Positions 8,568 to 17,991 of a stretch of DNA of 64,000 nt are shown piece after piece. Below the pieces are notes generated by a model. It did no database searches and had not been told where the DNA came from. It saw nothing but the letters and a program-made list of their open reading frames with translations. Every line of letters begins with the position of its first letter. Positions within the stretch are counted from its first letter, which is position 1. Position numbers and translations under genes: made by a program. This DNA is from Dokdonella sp. (GTDB taxonomy: Bacteria > Pseudomonadota > Gammaproteobacteria > Xanthomonadales > Rhodanobacteraceae), in contig JADJQH010000002.1 of NCBI GenBank assembly GCA_016712865.1, forward strand, positions 744,001 through 808,000, in the 5' to 3' direction.

Positions 8568-11354
8568 ATGTTGCGATCCGTAATAGCTGCAACGCTGATG
8601 GCGTTGCTGGGTGCAGTCTGCGGTCATGCGCAGGCGCAGGTGGTAATCAGCCAGGTGTATGGCGGGGGTGGCAATGGCGGCTCCACCTTTACCCATGACT
8701 TCATGGAAATCTTCAATGCTGGTCCCAGCGCGCAGAGCCTCAACGGCTGGTCCATCCAGTACACATCCTCGTCGGGTACCACTTGGATCGTGACCAATCT
8801 GACCAATGTCACCTTGCAACCCGGCCAGTACTACCTGATCCAGCAAGCCCAAGGCGCCGGCGGCACCACGCCGCTGCCAACGCCCGACGCCACCGGCACT
8901 GTCGCCATGCAAGGTTCGAACGTGAAAGTGGCGTTGTCAAATTCCACCGCCGCGCTTTCCGGATCCTGCCCCAGTGGCGGCGCCGTGCAGGACCTGGTCA
9001 CTACCGGATCGGCCAATTGCCCGAATCCGGCCGGCGCCATGTCCGCAGTCAATTCGGCAAGCCGCAATGGCAACGGCTGCACCAACACCGGAAACAACAC
9101 ACTTGATTTCACCATTGCGCCGGCGGCACCGCGCAACACCGCTACACCCGCCGTACCCTGCGGTGGCGGCGGAACGCCGCTCATCAGCATGGCCAATATC
9201 GCATTGCCCGAAGGCAATACCGGCCTGACGCCCTTCGTGTTCACCGTGCAATTGAGCCAACCGGCAGGTGCTGGCGGTGTCAGCTTCAGCTACACCACGC
9301 AGGACGGTACCGCCCTCGCCGGAGTTGACTACAACACCGCCAGCGGCAACGGATCGATTGCACAGGGCTCCAGCTCGACCACCATCCAGGTCGACGTGAT
9401 TGCCAACACTGCCACCGAGCCGGACAGCCAGTTCTCCGTGCAATTGAGTGCGGTCAGCGGCGCTCTGCCGGCCACCTTGAGCGCAACCGCGACCATCGAA
9501 GATGACGACATCGGCACCTTTGCCATCCACGACATCCAGGGCTCGGGAAGCGCATCACCCAATGCCGGACAAACCGTGAACACCAACGGCAACATCGTCA
9601 CCGCGGTGGATACCAACGGCTTCTTCATCCAGGCCCGCGATGCCAGCGCGGACGCCGACCCGATGACCTCGGAAGGCATCTATGTGTTCACGGGCTCGGT
9701 ACCGACCGTGCAGGTGGCCGATGAAATCAACCTGACCGCCGATGTCTCCGAGTTCTTCGGGCTGACCGAATTGAGCAACATCAGCGCCCTGAGCATCACC
9801 AGCACCGGCAATGCATTGCCAACGGCCATCGTGTTCGATGCCAGCCGACCCTCGCAGGATGTCAACGCACTGAGCTGCGGCAGCTCCAATTTCGAGTGCT
9901 ACGAAGGCATGCGCGTGCAGATCGACAACGGCATCGTGGCGCGCGCCAATCCCAGTTTCGGCACCGATCCCTACGCGCAGATCTTCGTCTCCGCCTCAGG
10001 CGAGCGTTCGCTGCGCACGCCGGGCGTGTTGTATCCACTGGTGCCCGGCGTTGACAACCCGGCTGCCGGCACTTTTGGCGGCAATCCGCATATCTTCGAA
10101 ATCGATGCGGATGCACTCGGCGCGGTACCGCCCAACACGGCCATCACCGGCGGCAGCCGCTTCAGCGCAACCGGCGTGATGACCTACACCTTCGGCGACT
10201 ACGAGCTGTGGCCGACCGCGTTCAGCGTGACTGAGGCCAACACCATGCCGCGGGCCGTGCGCGCAGGACAGGGAGGCGACGAACTGCGCATCGGCAGCTT
10301 CAACATGCTGCGCCTGTGCGACACCCAAGCCAACACCACGTTCACCTGTGGCGACGGTGGCGAACCGAATCAGGCGGAGCTCGATCTGAAGGTCGCCCGC
10401 CTGTCGGACTACGTGGGCAATGTGCTGGAACTGCCGGATCTGCTGGCGGTGGTCGAGGTCGAGAACATCGCGGTGCTGACCCAGCTTGCGGCAAAAATCC
10501 AGACCGACTTCGGCATCATCTACACGCCGTATCTGGAGGAAGGCAATGACGGCGGCGGCATCGACGTCGGCTACCTGGTGCAGAGCGCACGCATCAGCAA
10601 TGTCGTCATCACCCAACTCGATGCCACGGAAACATGGCTCGATCCGGATGATGGCCAGCTCGACACCCTGCACGATCGTCCGTCGCTGAAACTGGAAGGC
10701 ACCTTCGCCGGCCAGAACTTCGCCACCATTGTCGTGCACCCGAAGTCGCGCAGCTGCGTGGACGCGCCCACCGGCGCCAACTGCACCCAGGCCAATGTCG
10801 ACCGCAACCGTCTCAAGCGCTTCACCCAGGCGCGTTCGATTGCCTTGCGCGTGCAAGCGGAACAGGTCGCCCAACCCAATCGACCGCTGCTGGTGATCGG
10901 CGATTTCAACGATTACCAGTTCAGCGACGGCTTCGTGAACATCACCGGCCTCATCGCCGGCACCTACGACGATGCCGCCAACGTGATCGACCTGGGCACG
11001 CCCAACATCGTCACTCCGGCGTTGTGGAATGCGGTGACATCGCTGCCGGCCAATGAGCAGTACTCGTTCCTGTTCACCCAGCAGTTCGGCGCGATCCTCG
11101 GCTACACGCCACCGCCCAGCGGCTTCGACACCGGGCGCGACGTGCCGATCATGCAGGTGCTCGACCATGCGCTGTTGAATGGCCCGGCCCATGCGCTGTT
11201 TGACGGCTTCGAGTACGGTCGCGGCGACCTGGATGCGGCCGATGAGGACGCGGAGAACAGCACCACTGCCATCGGCGTATCCGACCACGATGGATTCGTC
11301 GTGCGCCTAGTCCTCGACCGAATCTTTGCCGACAGTTTCGGCGGGGACCAGTAA
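8568..11354 (+). CDS. Secreted multidomain ExeM/NucH-type endonuclease with FADGFE-like C-terminus
   Basis: A 928-residue exported protein. The signal peptide is about residues 1-24 (ending GHAQAQ). Then come a lamin-tail domain (VVISQVYGGGGNGG, DFMEIFN), a Calx-beta domain at about 205-305 (ending ATIEDDD), an OB-like linker, and from about residue 570 an endonuclease/exonuclease/phosphatase domain. Catalytic motifs seen there are GSFNMLRL, VEVEN, GDFNDYQ near 780 and VSDHDGF near 904. This is the layout of extracellular nucleases such as ExeM that use DNA as nutrient or remodel biofilm. It ends in DRIFADSFGGDQ, a variant of the FADGFE motif shared by other exported proteins here. The frame is open upstream, but the ATG at 8568 precedes a clean signal peptide. 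Confidence 0.88.
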   Translation: MLRSVIAATLMALLGAVCGHAQAQVVISQVYGGGGNGGSTFTHDFMEIFNAGPSAQSLNGWSIQYTSSSGTTWIVTNLTNVTLQPGQYYLIQQAQGAGGTTPLPTPDATGTVAMQGSNVKVALSNSTAALSGSCPSGGAVQDLVTTGSANCPNPAGAMSAVNSASRNGNGCTNTGNNTLDFTIAPAAPRNTATPAVPCGGGGTPLISMANIALPEGNTGLTPFVFTVQLSQPAGAGGVSFSYTTQDGTALAGVDYNTASGNGSIAQGSSSTTIQVDVIANTATEPDSQFSVQLSAVSGALPATLSATATIEDDDIGTFAIHDIQGSGSASPNAGQTVNTNGNIVTAVDTNGFFIQARDASADADPMTSEGIYVFTGSVPTVQVADEINLTADVSEFFGLTELSNISALSITSTGNALPTAIVFDASRPSQDVNALSCGSSNFECYEGMRVQIDNGIVARANPSFGTDPYAQIFVSASGERSLRTPGVLYPLVPGVDNPAAGTFGGNPHIFEIDADALGAVPPNTAITGGSRFSATGVMTYTFGDYELWPTAFSVTEANTMPRAVRAGQGGDELRIGSFNMLRLCDTQANTTFTCGDGGEPNQAELDLKVARLSDYVGNVLELPDLLAVVEVENIAVLTQLAAKIQTDFGIIYTPYLEEGNDGGGIDVGYLVQSARISNVVITQLDATETWLDPDDGQLDTLHDRPSLKLEGTFAGQNFATIVVHPKSRSCVDAPTGANCTQANVDRNRLKRFTQARSIALRVQAEQVAQPNRPLLVIGDFNDYQFSDGFVNITGLIAGTYDDAANVIDLGTPNIVTPALWNAVTSLPANEQYSFLFTQQFGAILGYTPPPSGFDTGRDVPIMQVLDHALLNGPAHALFDGFEYGRGDLDAADEDAENSTTAIGVSDHDGFVVRLVLDRIFADSFGGDQ

Positions 11355-11363
11355 AACGGCAAC

Positions 11364-11396
11364 GCGACCCTTCCGATTCATGGAAGGGTCGCTTTT
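11364..11396 (+). terminator. Rho-independent terminator after the secreted nuclease
   Basis: A perfect 11-bp stem GCGACCCTTCC / GGAAGGGTCGC with a short loop is followed by TTTT, ten bases after the nuclease stop. Confidence 0.9.
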
Positions 11397-11411
11397 CCTG
11401 ATGCAGGCAAT

Positions 11412-11475
11412 CAGCCGAGCAAGCTCGGCTCTACGACCGCAACGCGGGTTTTGTAGAGCCGAGCTTGCTCGGCTG
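11412..11475. repeat. Perfect 23-bp inverted repeat (GAGCAAGCTC family)
   Basis: CAGCCGAGCAAGCTCGGC and five more bases pair perfectly with 11453-11475 across an 18-base loop. The core GAGCAAGCTC recurs in the small mobile elements at 22.4, 50.1 and 51.4 kb. It lies between convergent genes. Confidence 0.85.
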
Positions 11476-11547
11476 GGTGTACCCCATTGCCTTGATCAGC
11501 GCACGCTTCGCCCTGCTACCGCAATGGTTAGCGTATTTTCGGGCTGA

Positions 11548-12390
11548 TCAATTGCTCTCGGTGGACGGCGCGTACAAGGCCTTGCGTGGCGCGCCGGTGA
11601 TCGCCGCTGCCATGCGCGCTGCACGCGCCGGTGCCATCTCCTCGCACAACAAGGCAAACACGCGACGACCTTCCGCCAGGGTTGCGTCGGCCTGCTCGCC
11701 GCTGGCACCGGCAACCATCACCACGAACTCGCCGCGCTGCTGATTGGCATCAGCGGCTACCCGCGCTTCGAGTTGCGCGAGCGAACCTGAAATCACGGTC
11801 TCGAACACCTTGGTCAATTCGCGCGCGATCACTGCCTGCCGTTCGGAGCCGAACACGGCGACCAAGTCGCGCAGGGTCTCCAGGATGCGATGGCTCGATT
11901 CGTAGAAGATCAAGGTGCGGGCTTCCGCAAACAGCTCGCCAATCCTTTCGCGTCGTGCGGATGCCTTGGCCGGCAGGAATCCCTCGAACACGAAACGATC
12001 ACTGGCAAGCCCCGCCACGGACAGGGCGGCGATGGCGGCGCAAGGCCCCGGCACCGGACTCACGCAGATCCCCGCATCGCGCGCCGCGCGCACCAGCCGA
12101 TAGCCGGGATCGCTGACCAGTGGCGTGCCCGCATCCGAGATCAGCGCGATGTCGGTGCCCTGCTGCAATCGCTCAAGCAGATGCGCCACCTGATCGCGCT
12201 CGTTGTGTTCATGCAAGGCAATGCACGGTGCGCGGCTGCCCACGCGTGCGAGCAAGAGTGCGCTGTGCCGGGTGTCCTCGGCGGCGATCAACTGCACCGT
12301 GCGCAGCACGTCCGCTGCGCGCGGCGACAAGTCATCCAGATTGCCGATGGGCGTTGCCACCACCCACAAGCGCCCTTGAGCCACGTTCAT
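11548..12390 (-). CDS. rsmI: 16S rRNA (cytidine1402-2'-O)-methyltransferase RsmI
   Basis: SAM-dependent methyltransferase for C1402 of 16S rRNA, with the tetrapyrrole-methylase fold. The 280-residue product opens with LWVVATPIGNLDDLSPRA. Conserved stretches AEDTRHS, LISDAGTPLVSDPGYRLV, PVPGPCAAIAAL and FYESSHRI are all present. The ATG at 12388-12390 is chosen because the domain starts there, although the frame is open upstream. It is divergent from lpoA across 142 bp, the same gene order as yraL-yraM in Escherichia coli. Confidence 0.95.
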   Translation of the reverse strand: MNVAQGRLWVVATPIGNLDDLSPRAADVLRTVQLIAAEDTRHSALLLARVGSRAPCIALHEHNERDQVAHLLERLQQGTDIALISDAGTPLVSDPGYRLVRAARDAGICVSPVPGPCAAIAALSVAGLASDRFVFEGFLPAKASARRERIGELFAEARTLIFYESSHRILETLRDLVAVFGSERQAVIARELTKVFETVISGSLAQLEARVAADANQQRGEFVVMVAGASGEQADATLAEGRRVFALLCEEMAPARAARMAAAITGAPRKALYAPSTESN

Positions 12391-12532
12391 GCCCGAATCC
12401 TGCACATCATTGCCCGCAGCATAGCCGACCCTGCTTTGCGGGTGCGCACTGCGTAATGCAAGTGAGCACGCAAACGTCATGCCCGCTGCATCCGGGCTAT
12501 CATGCGCGCTGTTCCTGATTCGGCTCACGACC

Positions 12533-14365
12533 ATGCCCGAACGCGCTTGCACACTTCTGATCCGCCTGACCTTGCTTTTGCTGCTCGGCTTGCTGGGCGC
12601 CTGCGCGTCCAGCGGTGTCGTCACACGGGACTCGGTGCCGCAAGGCGAAAGTGCGGAGCAGCTGGTCGAAGCAGGCAAGCTGGAAGAGGCCGCTGCGGAA
12701 TTCCTGCGCCTTGCAGAAACCGGCAGTCGTGCGGACAGCGCGCACTATTCCCTGCGCGCAGGCGAGACACTGCGCGAGAATGGCGATTATGCCGGCGCCC
12801 AGCGCGCGATCGCCGACATCCGGCGCAAGCGTCTGGCAGGCGAGGACCTGGTGCGATTTGATCTGCTCGATGCGGAGATTGCCTTGAACGCGGGCGATGC
12901 TGATCGCGCATCGGCCCTGCTGGCCATGCCAACCGATGGCCTGTCGCCACCGCTGCTCGCGCGCCTGCTGGAATTGCAGGCACGCGCAGCCGATGCCAAC
13001 CAGGATCATTTCGCTGCGGTGAGAATCCGCGCCAGTCTGGATGCGCTCCTCGCCGGCGCGGACCGCGACATCAATCGCAGGCAGATCCTGGAAGTTCTCA
13101 CAAAGCTCGATCCGGATAGCCTCAAGGCAAAGGCAATGTCGCTGCGACCGGACGATGCCCTGCAGCCATGGATTGAGTACGCACTACGCCAGCGCGGCCA
13201 GATGCTGGCTCGCGACCTGCCACGACCACAACGACCGGTGGGCACCCTGCTGCCGGATTCCGGCCAGGGCGACCGTCGCGAAGGCTATGGAGAGGTTGGC
13301 CAGGTGGCCGTGTTGCTGCCTCTGACCGGCCAGGTTGCCGGTGTCGCGCATTCCATACTCGATGGAATTTTCGCCGCCCACTTTGCCGACGCGGGAGCAG
13401 AGCGCCCGCTGCTGCGCGTGTACGACGCCGGACAGACACCGCAGGATGCGGTGGCCGCATACCAGAAGGCCGTGGCCGAAGGTGCCCGCCTGGTGGTGGG
13501 TCCGCTGCTGCGCGAGGCGGTGGGCGAATTGTTTCGCCAACAACTGCCGGTACGCGTGCTGGCATTGAATCATCCGGACAGCGGCGAAATCCCGCCTTCC
13601 GGCAGCGCGGAATTCGCCCTGCTGCCGGACGCCGAAGGTGCGCAGGCCGCGGAACGCATGCTTGCACTGGGTATCCGCCAGGCTGCGGTGATTGCCGCCA
13701 CAACCGACTGGGCGGAGCGCGCGTCCCTGGCCTTCCGCGCGCAGTTCGAAGCGGGCGGCGGCAGCATCGCCGGTGAATCCCGAATCGCGGACAAGGATTT
13801 CAACTTCAAGAGTGCCATTGCACAGGCCGCCGGCAACTTTGCCACGCGCGACATCATCAACAACGACCCGACGATTGCCAGCCAGACTGCACCACCTGTT
13901 CCCGATACCGGTGTCTTCATCAGCATGCGTCCGCAGCAGGCACGCCTGCTGCTGCCGCAATTGAAACTGGCCCGAGTCACCTCACCCGTCTTTGCCACTT
14001 CGCACGTCAACGCCGGAGGCAGCAATCCCGGCGCCGACCGCGACCTGCAGGGCGTCGAGTTCTGCGATGCGGCGTGGCTGTTCGCACCCGTGGCGGGACG
14101 GCCGGATCGCGAAACCATGGCGCGCAATCTCGGCACCGCGGCCGGTCTCGGTGGCCGCCTGTTTGCCTTTGGCATGGATGCCTATGCGCTGCTGCCTTAT
14201 CTCGACTGGCTGCTCGCGCACCCGGACGCCTACCTGGATGGCGCCAGCGGCCAGCTCGCCGTCGACAATTTCGGTCGCGTGCACCGATTGCTTTCCTGGG
14301 CACGATTCAGCGACGGTATTGCACAACCCGTGCAAGGTGCGCTCAGTCCGTTGCCGCTGCAGTAG
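12533..14365 (+). CDS. lpoA: LpoA-type outer-membrane lipoprotein activating penicillin-binding proteins
   Basis: Lipoprotein that in E. coli reaches through the periplasm to stimulate PBP1A. The 610-residue product has a lipobox LLGAC at about residue 22, an N-terminal TPR-like helical part to about 210 and a periplasmic-binding-like domain starting with VAVLLPLTGQVAGVAHSILDG near 258. Position between rsmI and yraN matches the conserved order. The start at 12533 gives a normal lipoprotein signal; earlier codons do not. The stop codon shares its last base with an inverted-repeat element. Confidence 0.9.
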   Translation: MPERACTLLIRLTLLLLLGLLGACASSGVVTRDSVPQGESAEQLVEAGKLEEAAAEFLRLAETGSRADSAHYSLRAGETLRENGDYAGAQRAIADIRRKRLAGEDLVRFDLLDAEIALNAGDADRASALLAMPTDGLSPPLLARLLELQARAADANQDHFAAVRIRASLDALLAGADRDINRRQILEVLTKLDPDSLKAKAMSLRPDDALQPWIEYALRQRGQMLARDLPRPQRPVGTLLPDSGQGDRREGYGEVGQVAVLLPLTGQVAGVAHSILDGIFAAHFADAGAERPLLRVYDAGQTPQDAVAAYQKAVAEGARLVVGPLLREAVGELFRQQLPVRVLALNHPDSGEIPPSGSAEFALLPDAEGAQAAERMLALGIRQAAVIAATTDWAERASLAFRAQFEAGGGSIAGESRIADKDFNFKSAIAQAAGNFATRDIINNDPTIASQTAPPVPDTGVFISMRPQQARLLLPQLKLARVTSPVFATSHVNAGGSNPGADRDLQGVEFCDAAWLFAPVAGRPDRETMARNLGTAAGLGGRLFAFGMDAYALLPYLDWLLAHPDAYLDGASGQLAVDNFGRVHRLLSWARFSDGIAQPVQGALSPLPLQ

Positions 14366-14611
14366 CCTGCATTATTCACGAACGTCGCAGGAAAACGCTC
14401 GAAGCTTAGGTATGACAACGCATCCGACAACTCTGCTATTTCAACAAAGCGTCCACATGCGTTTCCCTGCTGGCACGGCCATCGCGGGTCTTTTCCCCCA
14501 ATCGCTGCGTTGCTTGTCGCCCCAATGGAACCACCATTGCGGCTCCGCGCGCCTTGCGCTTGGGGCAAAATCCTCCGCGATCATCCGCGCCCGCTCATGA
14601 ATAATGCAGGC
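14365..14611. mobile_element. 247-bp MITE-like element between lpoA and yraN
   Basis: Terminal inverted repeats GCCTGCATTATTCACGA (14365-14381) and its complement with one mismatch (14595-14611) bound the element. The interior shares about 150 bp, in inverse orientation, with the element at 4631-5060. It has no coding capacity of its own. It runs from the lpoA stop to a possible yraN start, so it has inserted exactly between two normally adjacent genes. No clear target duplication was found. Confidence 0.75.
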
Positions 14612-14980
14612 TGGCGGCAGGTCATGCGCAGCAGCGGTTCACTGTTCGAGGATATTGCGCTGGCACACGCCAAGGCCCAGGGATTGAGCCTGGTCGAACG
14701 CAACTTCAACTGCCGCTTCGGCGAAATCGACCTGATCCTGCGCGAGGGCAATATCGTGGTATTCCTGGAGGTGCGTTACCGGAAGTCACAGGAATTCGGC
14801 GGCGCCATGCAGTCCATAGGCTCGCAGAAGCGCGAGCGATTGCTGAAGGCGGCCAGCCTTTTCCTGCAATCCCGCCCCGAATTTGCCCGCAACGCCTGCC
14901 GCTTCGATGTGATGGCCATCGCCGGCAGTGCGCAACAACCCGACATCAACTGGCAACGCAATGCCTTTGAAGCCTGCTGA
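14597..14980 (+). CDS. yraN: YraN-family protein (UPF0102, endonuclease-like fold)
   Basis: Small conserved protein of restriction-endonuclease-like fold whose cellular role is not established. GSLFEDIALAHAKAQGL, the GEIDLILREGNIVVFLEVRYR core and CRFDVMAIAG match the family. The start is uncertain: ATG at 14597 gives 127 residues and lies in the terminal repeat of the element, whereas ATG at 14624 gives 118 residues and starts closer to the conserved region. An insertion may therefore have supplied a new N-terminus. It is followed after 9 bases by the BON lipoprotein gene. Confidence 0.9.
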   Translation: MNNAGWRQVMRSSGSLFEDIALAHAKAQGLSLVERNFNCRFGEIDLILREGNIVVFLEVRYRKSQEFGGAMQSIGSQKRERLLKAASLFLQSRPEFARNACRFDVMAIAGSAQQPDINWQRNAFEAC

Positions 14981-14989
14981 GGATTCTCC

Positions 14990-15598
14990 ATGCATTCCAC
15001 GTTTTCCCGCCCCATCGCGCTGATCCTGCTCATCCTGCTGCCATTGCTTGGCGGCTGTGTCGCGGCAGTCACCGCCGGTGCGATTGCCACGGGTTCCAGC
15101 GTGCATGATCGGCGCGGATTCGGCACCGTGGTGGACGACAAGCGCATCCAGCTTGGCGCCTATGACGAGATCAACCGCGACAAGGAACTGGTGCTCAAGA
15201 ACCGCGTGATGATCGCGGTCTACAACGGCGTGATGCTGCTCATGGGCGAGGTGCGCACGCCCGATCTCAAACAGCGTGCAGAGCAAACCGTCACTGGATT
15301 CGAGGGCGTGCGTCGCATCGTCAACGAGATCGATGTGATGGAGCCGGAAGGCTTCTGGACCCGGCGCAACGACAACAAGATCACCGCGCGGGTCAAGCTG
15401 GCGCTTGCCGACATCACCAGCGTGCCTGGCTTCGACGCGACCAAGGTCAAGGTCAGCACCGCGCATCGGACCGTGTACCTGATGGGCCTGCTCAGCACCG
15501 AAGAGGTGGAGATCGTCACCGAGATCGCGCGCAACGTTCCCGGGGTGGAGCGCGTGGTCAAGGTGTTCGAGTACACGGAACCATCCACCTCGCACTGA
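14990..15598 (+). CDS. dolP: BON-domain outer-membrane lipoprotein (DolP/YraP type)
   Basis: A 202-residue lipoprotein: LPLLGGC is a lipobox near residue 23. Two BON domains follow: one around RVMIAVYNGVMLLMGEV and one around VKVSTAHRTVYLMGLL. In E. coli DolP supports outer-membrane integrity at division sites. Location after lpoA-yraN matches the conserved cluster, lacking only diaA. The spacing to yraN and to the next gene (4 bases) suggests one transcript. Confidence 0.9.
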   Translation: MHSTFSRPIALILLILLPLLGGCVAAVTAGAIATGSSVHDRRGFGTVVDDKRIQLGAYDEINRDKELVLKNRVMIAVYNGVMLLMGEVRTPDLKQRAEQTVTGFEGVRRIVNEIDVMEPEGFWTRRNDNKITARVKLALADITSVPGFDATKVKVSTAHRTVYLMGLLSTEEVEIVTEIARNVPGVERVVKVFEYTEPSTSH

Positions 15599-15602
15599 TG
15601 CG

Positions 15603-16973
15603 ATGAACCCTTCGACTCTCGATGCGCTGCACGAAATCTTCGGCGCCGATGCCTTGAGTACGGAGGCTGCCGAATGCGCTGCCTACGGCTACGACAATTC
15701 GCGCCGGGAAGCACGCCCCGAAGCGGTGGTGTTTCCGACCGCGCACGATCAGGTTGGCGCGCTGACGAAACTCTGCCATGACCAGCGCGTGCCACTGGTT
15801 GCACGCGGTCGCGGCACCAACACCACCGGCGCCAGCGTGCCCCTTGCCGGCGGCATCGTCGCCAGCTTCGAGCGCATGAACCGCATCCTCGCCATCGACC
15901 CCGGCAATCGCCTTGCCGTGGTCCAACCCGGCGTGCTCAATGCAGACCTGCAAACGGCGCTGAAGCCACACGGTTTCTTCTGGGCGCCCGATCCCACCTC
16001 TGCACCGTTTTGTTCGATTGGCGGCAATCTCGCCTGCAATGCCGGCGGACCGCGCGCGGTGAAATACGGCGCCACCCGCGACAACGTGCTCGCGCTACGC
16101 GCTGTGGATGGGCGCGGCGCGGAGTTCCGCTGCGGCAAGCCGACCACCAAGGGTGCCACCGGTTACGACCTGACCCGACTCCTGATCGGTTCGGAAGGCA
16201 CTCTCGCCATCGTCACCGAAGCCACCCTGAAGCTGACCCCTCTGGCCGGCGCAACGCGCACGCTTGCGGCAACCTTTGTGGATGTCGCATGCGCAACCGC
16301 GGCGGTCACCCGCATCATGGCGCAGCCAGTCATTCCCTGTGCGCTCGAGTTCATGGATGGCGAGGCGCTGCGCCTGGCCCGCAACCACGCCGGCGACGCC
16401 ATCCCGCAGGCCGGTGCCATGCTGATCATTGAAGTGGATGGCGAGGCAGAGACTCTGGATTCCTCATCGCAGGCCATCCGCAAGGCGGCCAGCGTCGATG
16501 GCATGCTGGATATTCGCATCGCTGCCGACGGGGCCGAAGCCCATCGTTTGTGGCAGGCACGCAAGGCCCTGTCGCCTGCACTGCGCACGATTGCGCCAAA
16601 CAAGATCAACGAAGACGTGGTGGTGCCGGTCAGTCGCGTGCCCGAGCTGATCGCGCGCCTGCAGGTCATCTCGAAAAAGCATGACATTCCCATCGTCACC
16701 TTTGGCCACGCCGGCAACGGCAACATCCACGTCAACCTGCTTTACCAACCGGAACGCACCGATCAGGTGCGAAACGCACCGGCCTGCCTGTCGGAAGTCT
16801 TCGACGCCGTGCTGGACCTGGACGGCACGCTCTCCGGCGAACATGGCATCGGCCTGCTCAAGCGCGAATTCCTGCCGCGCGCCATCGATCCGGTTGCGCT
16901 CGAGCTGATGCACGCGATCAAGCGCCAATTCGATCCCGCAGGCATCCTCAATCCGGGCAAGTTGTTGCCTTGA
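15603..16973 (+). CDS. FAD-linked oxidase (GlcD / D-lactate dehydrogenase type)
   Basis: A 456-residue flavoenzyme of the PCMH/FAD-oxidase_C family, oxidising a 2-hydroxy acid such as glycolate or D-lactate. FAD-binding segments are VARGRGTNTTGASVPLAGG and SIGGNLACNAGGPRAVKYG. LIGSEGTLAIVTEATLKL, HAGNGNIHVN and the C-terminal SGEHGIGLLKREFL with FDPAGILNPGKLLP complete the pattern. There is no signal peptide. It follows the BON gene after four bases. The substrate is not defined. Confidence 0.9.
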   Translation: MNPSTLDALHEIFGADALSTEAAECAAYGYDNSRREARPEAVVFPTAHDQVGALTKLCHDQRVPLVARGRGTNTTGASVPLAGGIVASFERMNRILAIDPGNRLAVVQPGVLNADLQTALKPHGFFWAPDPTSAPFCSIGGNLACNAGGPRAVKYGATRDNVLALRAVDGRGAEFRCGKPTTKGATGYDLTRLLIGSEGTLAIVTEATLKLTPLAGATRTLAATFVDVACATAAVTRIMAQPVIPCALEFMDGEALRLARNHAGDAIPQAGAMLIIEVDGEAETLDSSSQAIRKAASVDGMLDIRIAADGAEAHRLWQARKALSPALRTIAPNKINEDVVVPVSRVPELIARLQVISKKHDIPIVTFGHAGNGNIHVNLLYQPERTDQVRNAPACLSEVFDAVLDLDGTLSGEHGIGLLKREFLPRAIDPVALELMHAIKRQFDPAGILNPGKLLP

Positions 16974-17484
16974 AGGCCGGGATTCGGGATTCGGGATTCG
17001 GGATTCGGGATTCGGGATTCGGGATTCTGAGATCGAATCATGTGCTTGTCTCCCTCTCCCGCTGGCGGGAGAGGGTTGGGGTGAGGGTGGTGCATTGGCA
17101 ATCGTCGTCGTTCCTGCGAAGGCAGGGGCCCAGTGCCTTCTGGCGGCGTGTGCGATTGGCGATTCGTAACTCGATGCTTTTCCGTCTCTCTCGCGGGCGC
17201 ACCCAGAGGGCATGGAGGAGAGGTCGCGCCAAGGGCGCGGGTTAGGGCGGGACCTGGGTTTGCTTGAAGCTATGCACTTGCGTGACGCTCCACCCTCACC
17301 CCAGCCCTCTCCCGCCAGCGGGAGAGGGAGAAAAGTGGCGTACACCAGCGGTAGAGCGAGAAAAGCGACGTGGACTCAGGATTCGAATTGCGAGTTCCGG
17401 GAATCTGGGCGCGGAATTCGAGAGCCGGGCTTCAGCCCGACACGAATGCCACATTTCGCCAAAGCCGTCAGGCTCAAACCGGAC
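16974..17484. repeat. Gene-free repeat region with GGGATTC microsatellite and GGGAGAGGG palindromes
   Basis: Six tandem copies of GGGATTC occupy 16979-17020. Palindromes of the form CCCTCTCCCGCTGGCGGGAG lie near 17050 and, inverted, near 17300. An imperfect GGGCTTCAGCCC hairpin is near 17430. No convincing gene was found; the frames that stay open are the repeats read through. Confidence 0.8.
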
Positions 17485-17991
17485 CTACACGAAGCCGCCG
17501 CACAGGTACGCGAGCAAGGCCGCCAGCACCAAGGCGGCGTACACACCCGCCAACGCGTCATCCAGCATTACGCCGAATCCGCCTTTCACGTGACGATCCG
17601 CCCATGAGCACGGCCAGGGCTTGATCACATCAAAGGCTCGAAACAACAGGAACGCGGCGAACAACCAGCCCCAGTGCACGGGCCACACCAGCAGCGGCAG
17701 GCAGGCGATCCACTGGCCGACAAATTCATCCCATACGATCACGCCCGGGTCGCTGATCTGCAGACGCTCGATGACCACATTCGATGCCCAGATGCCGATC
17801 GCGAAAGCCAGCAGGATGATTGCTGCCAGGGCGGCTATGGGCAGTTCACGCATCAGCAGCCAGGGCAACAGCGCCGCTGCAGAACCCGCCGTACCCGGGG
17901 CAAAGGGGCTCAAGCCCGAGCCGAAGCCGCTGGCGATCCAGCCCGCGGGGTGGCTGAAGACGGCGCGACGCTGATCACCATCAAGTCTCAC
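17485..17991 (-). CDS. pgpA: Phosphatidylglycerophosphatase A
   Basis: Inner-membrane phosphatase turning phosphatidylglycerophosphate into phosphatidylglycerol. The 168-residue protein shows the family motifs GFGSGLSPFAPGTAGS near the N-terminus and VIVWDEFVGQWI in the middle, then RAFDVIKPWP and MLDDALAGVYAAL, with four hydrophobic helices. It starts with GTG (17989-17991) overlapping the thiL stop. It is last in the ribH-nusB-thiL-pgpA order common in proteobacteria. Confidence 0.93.
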   Translation of the reverse strand: MRLDGDQRRAVFSHPAGWIASGFGSGLSPFAPGTAGSAAALLPWLLMRELPIAALAAIILLAFAIGIWASNVVIERLQISDPGVIVWDEFVGQWIACLPLLVWPVHWGWLFAAFLLFRAFDVIKPWPCSWADRHVKGGFGVMLDDALAGVYAALVLAALLAYLCGGFV

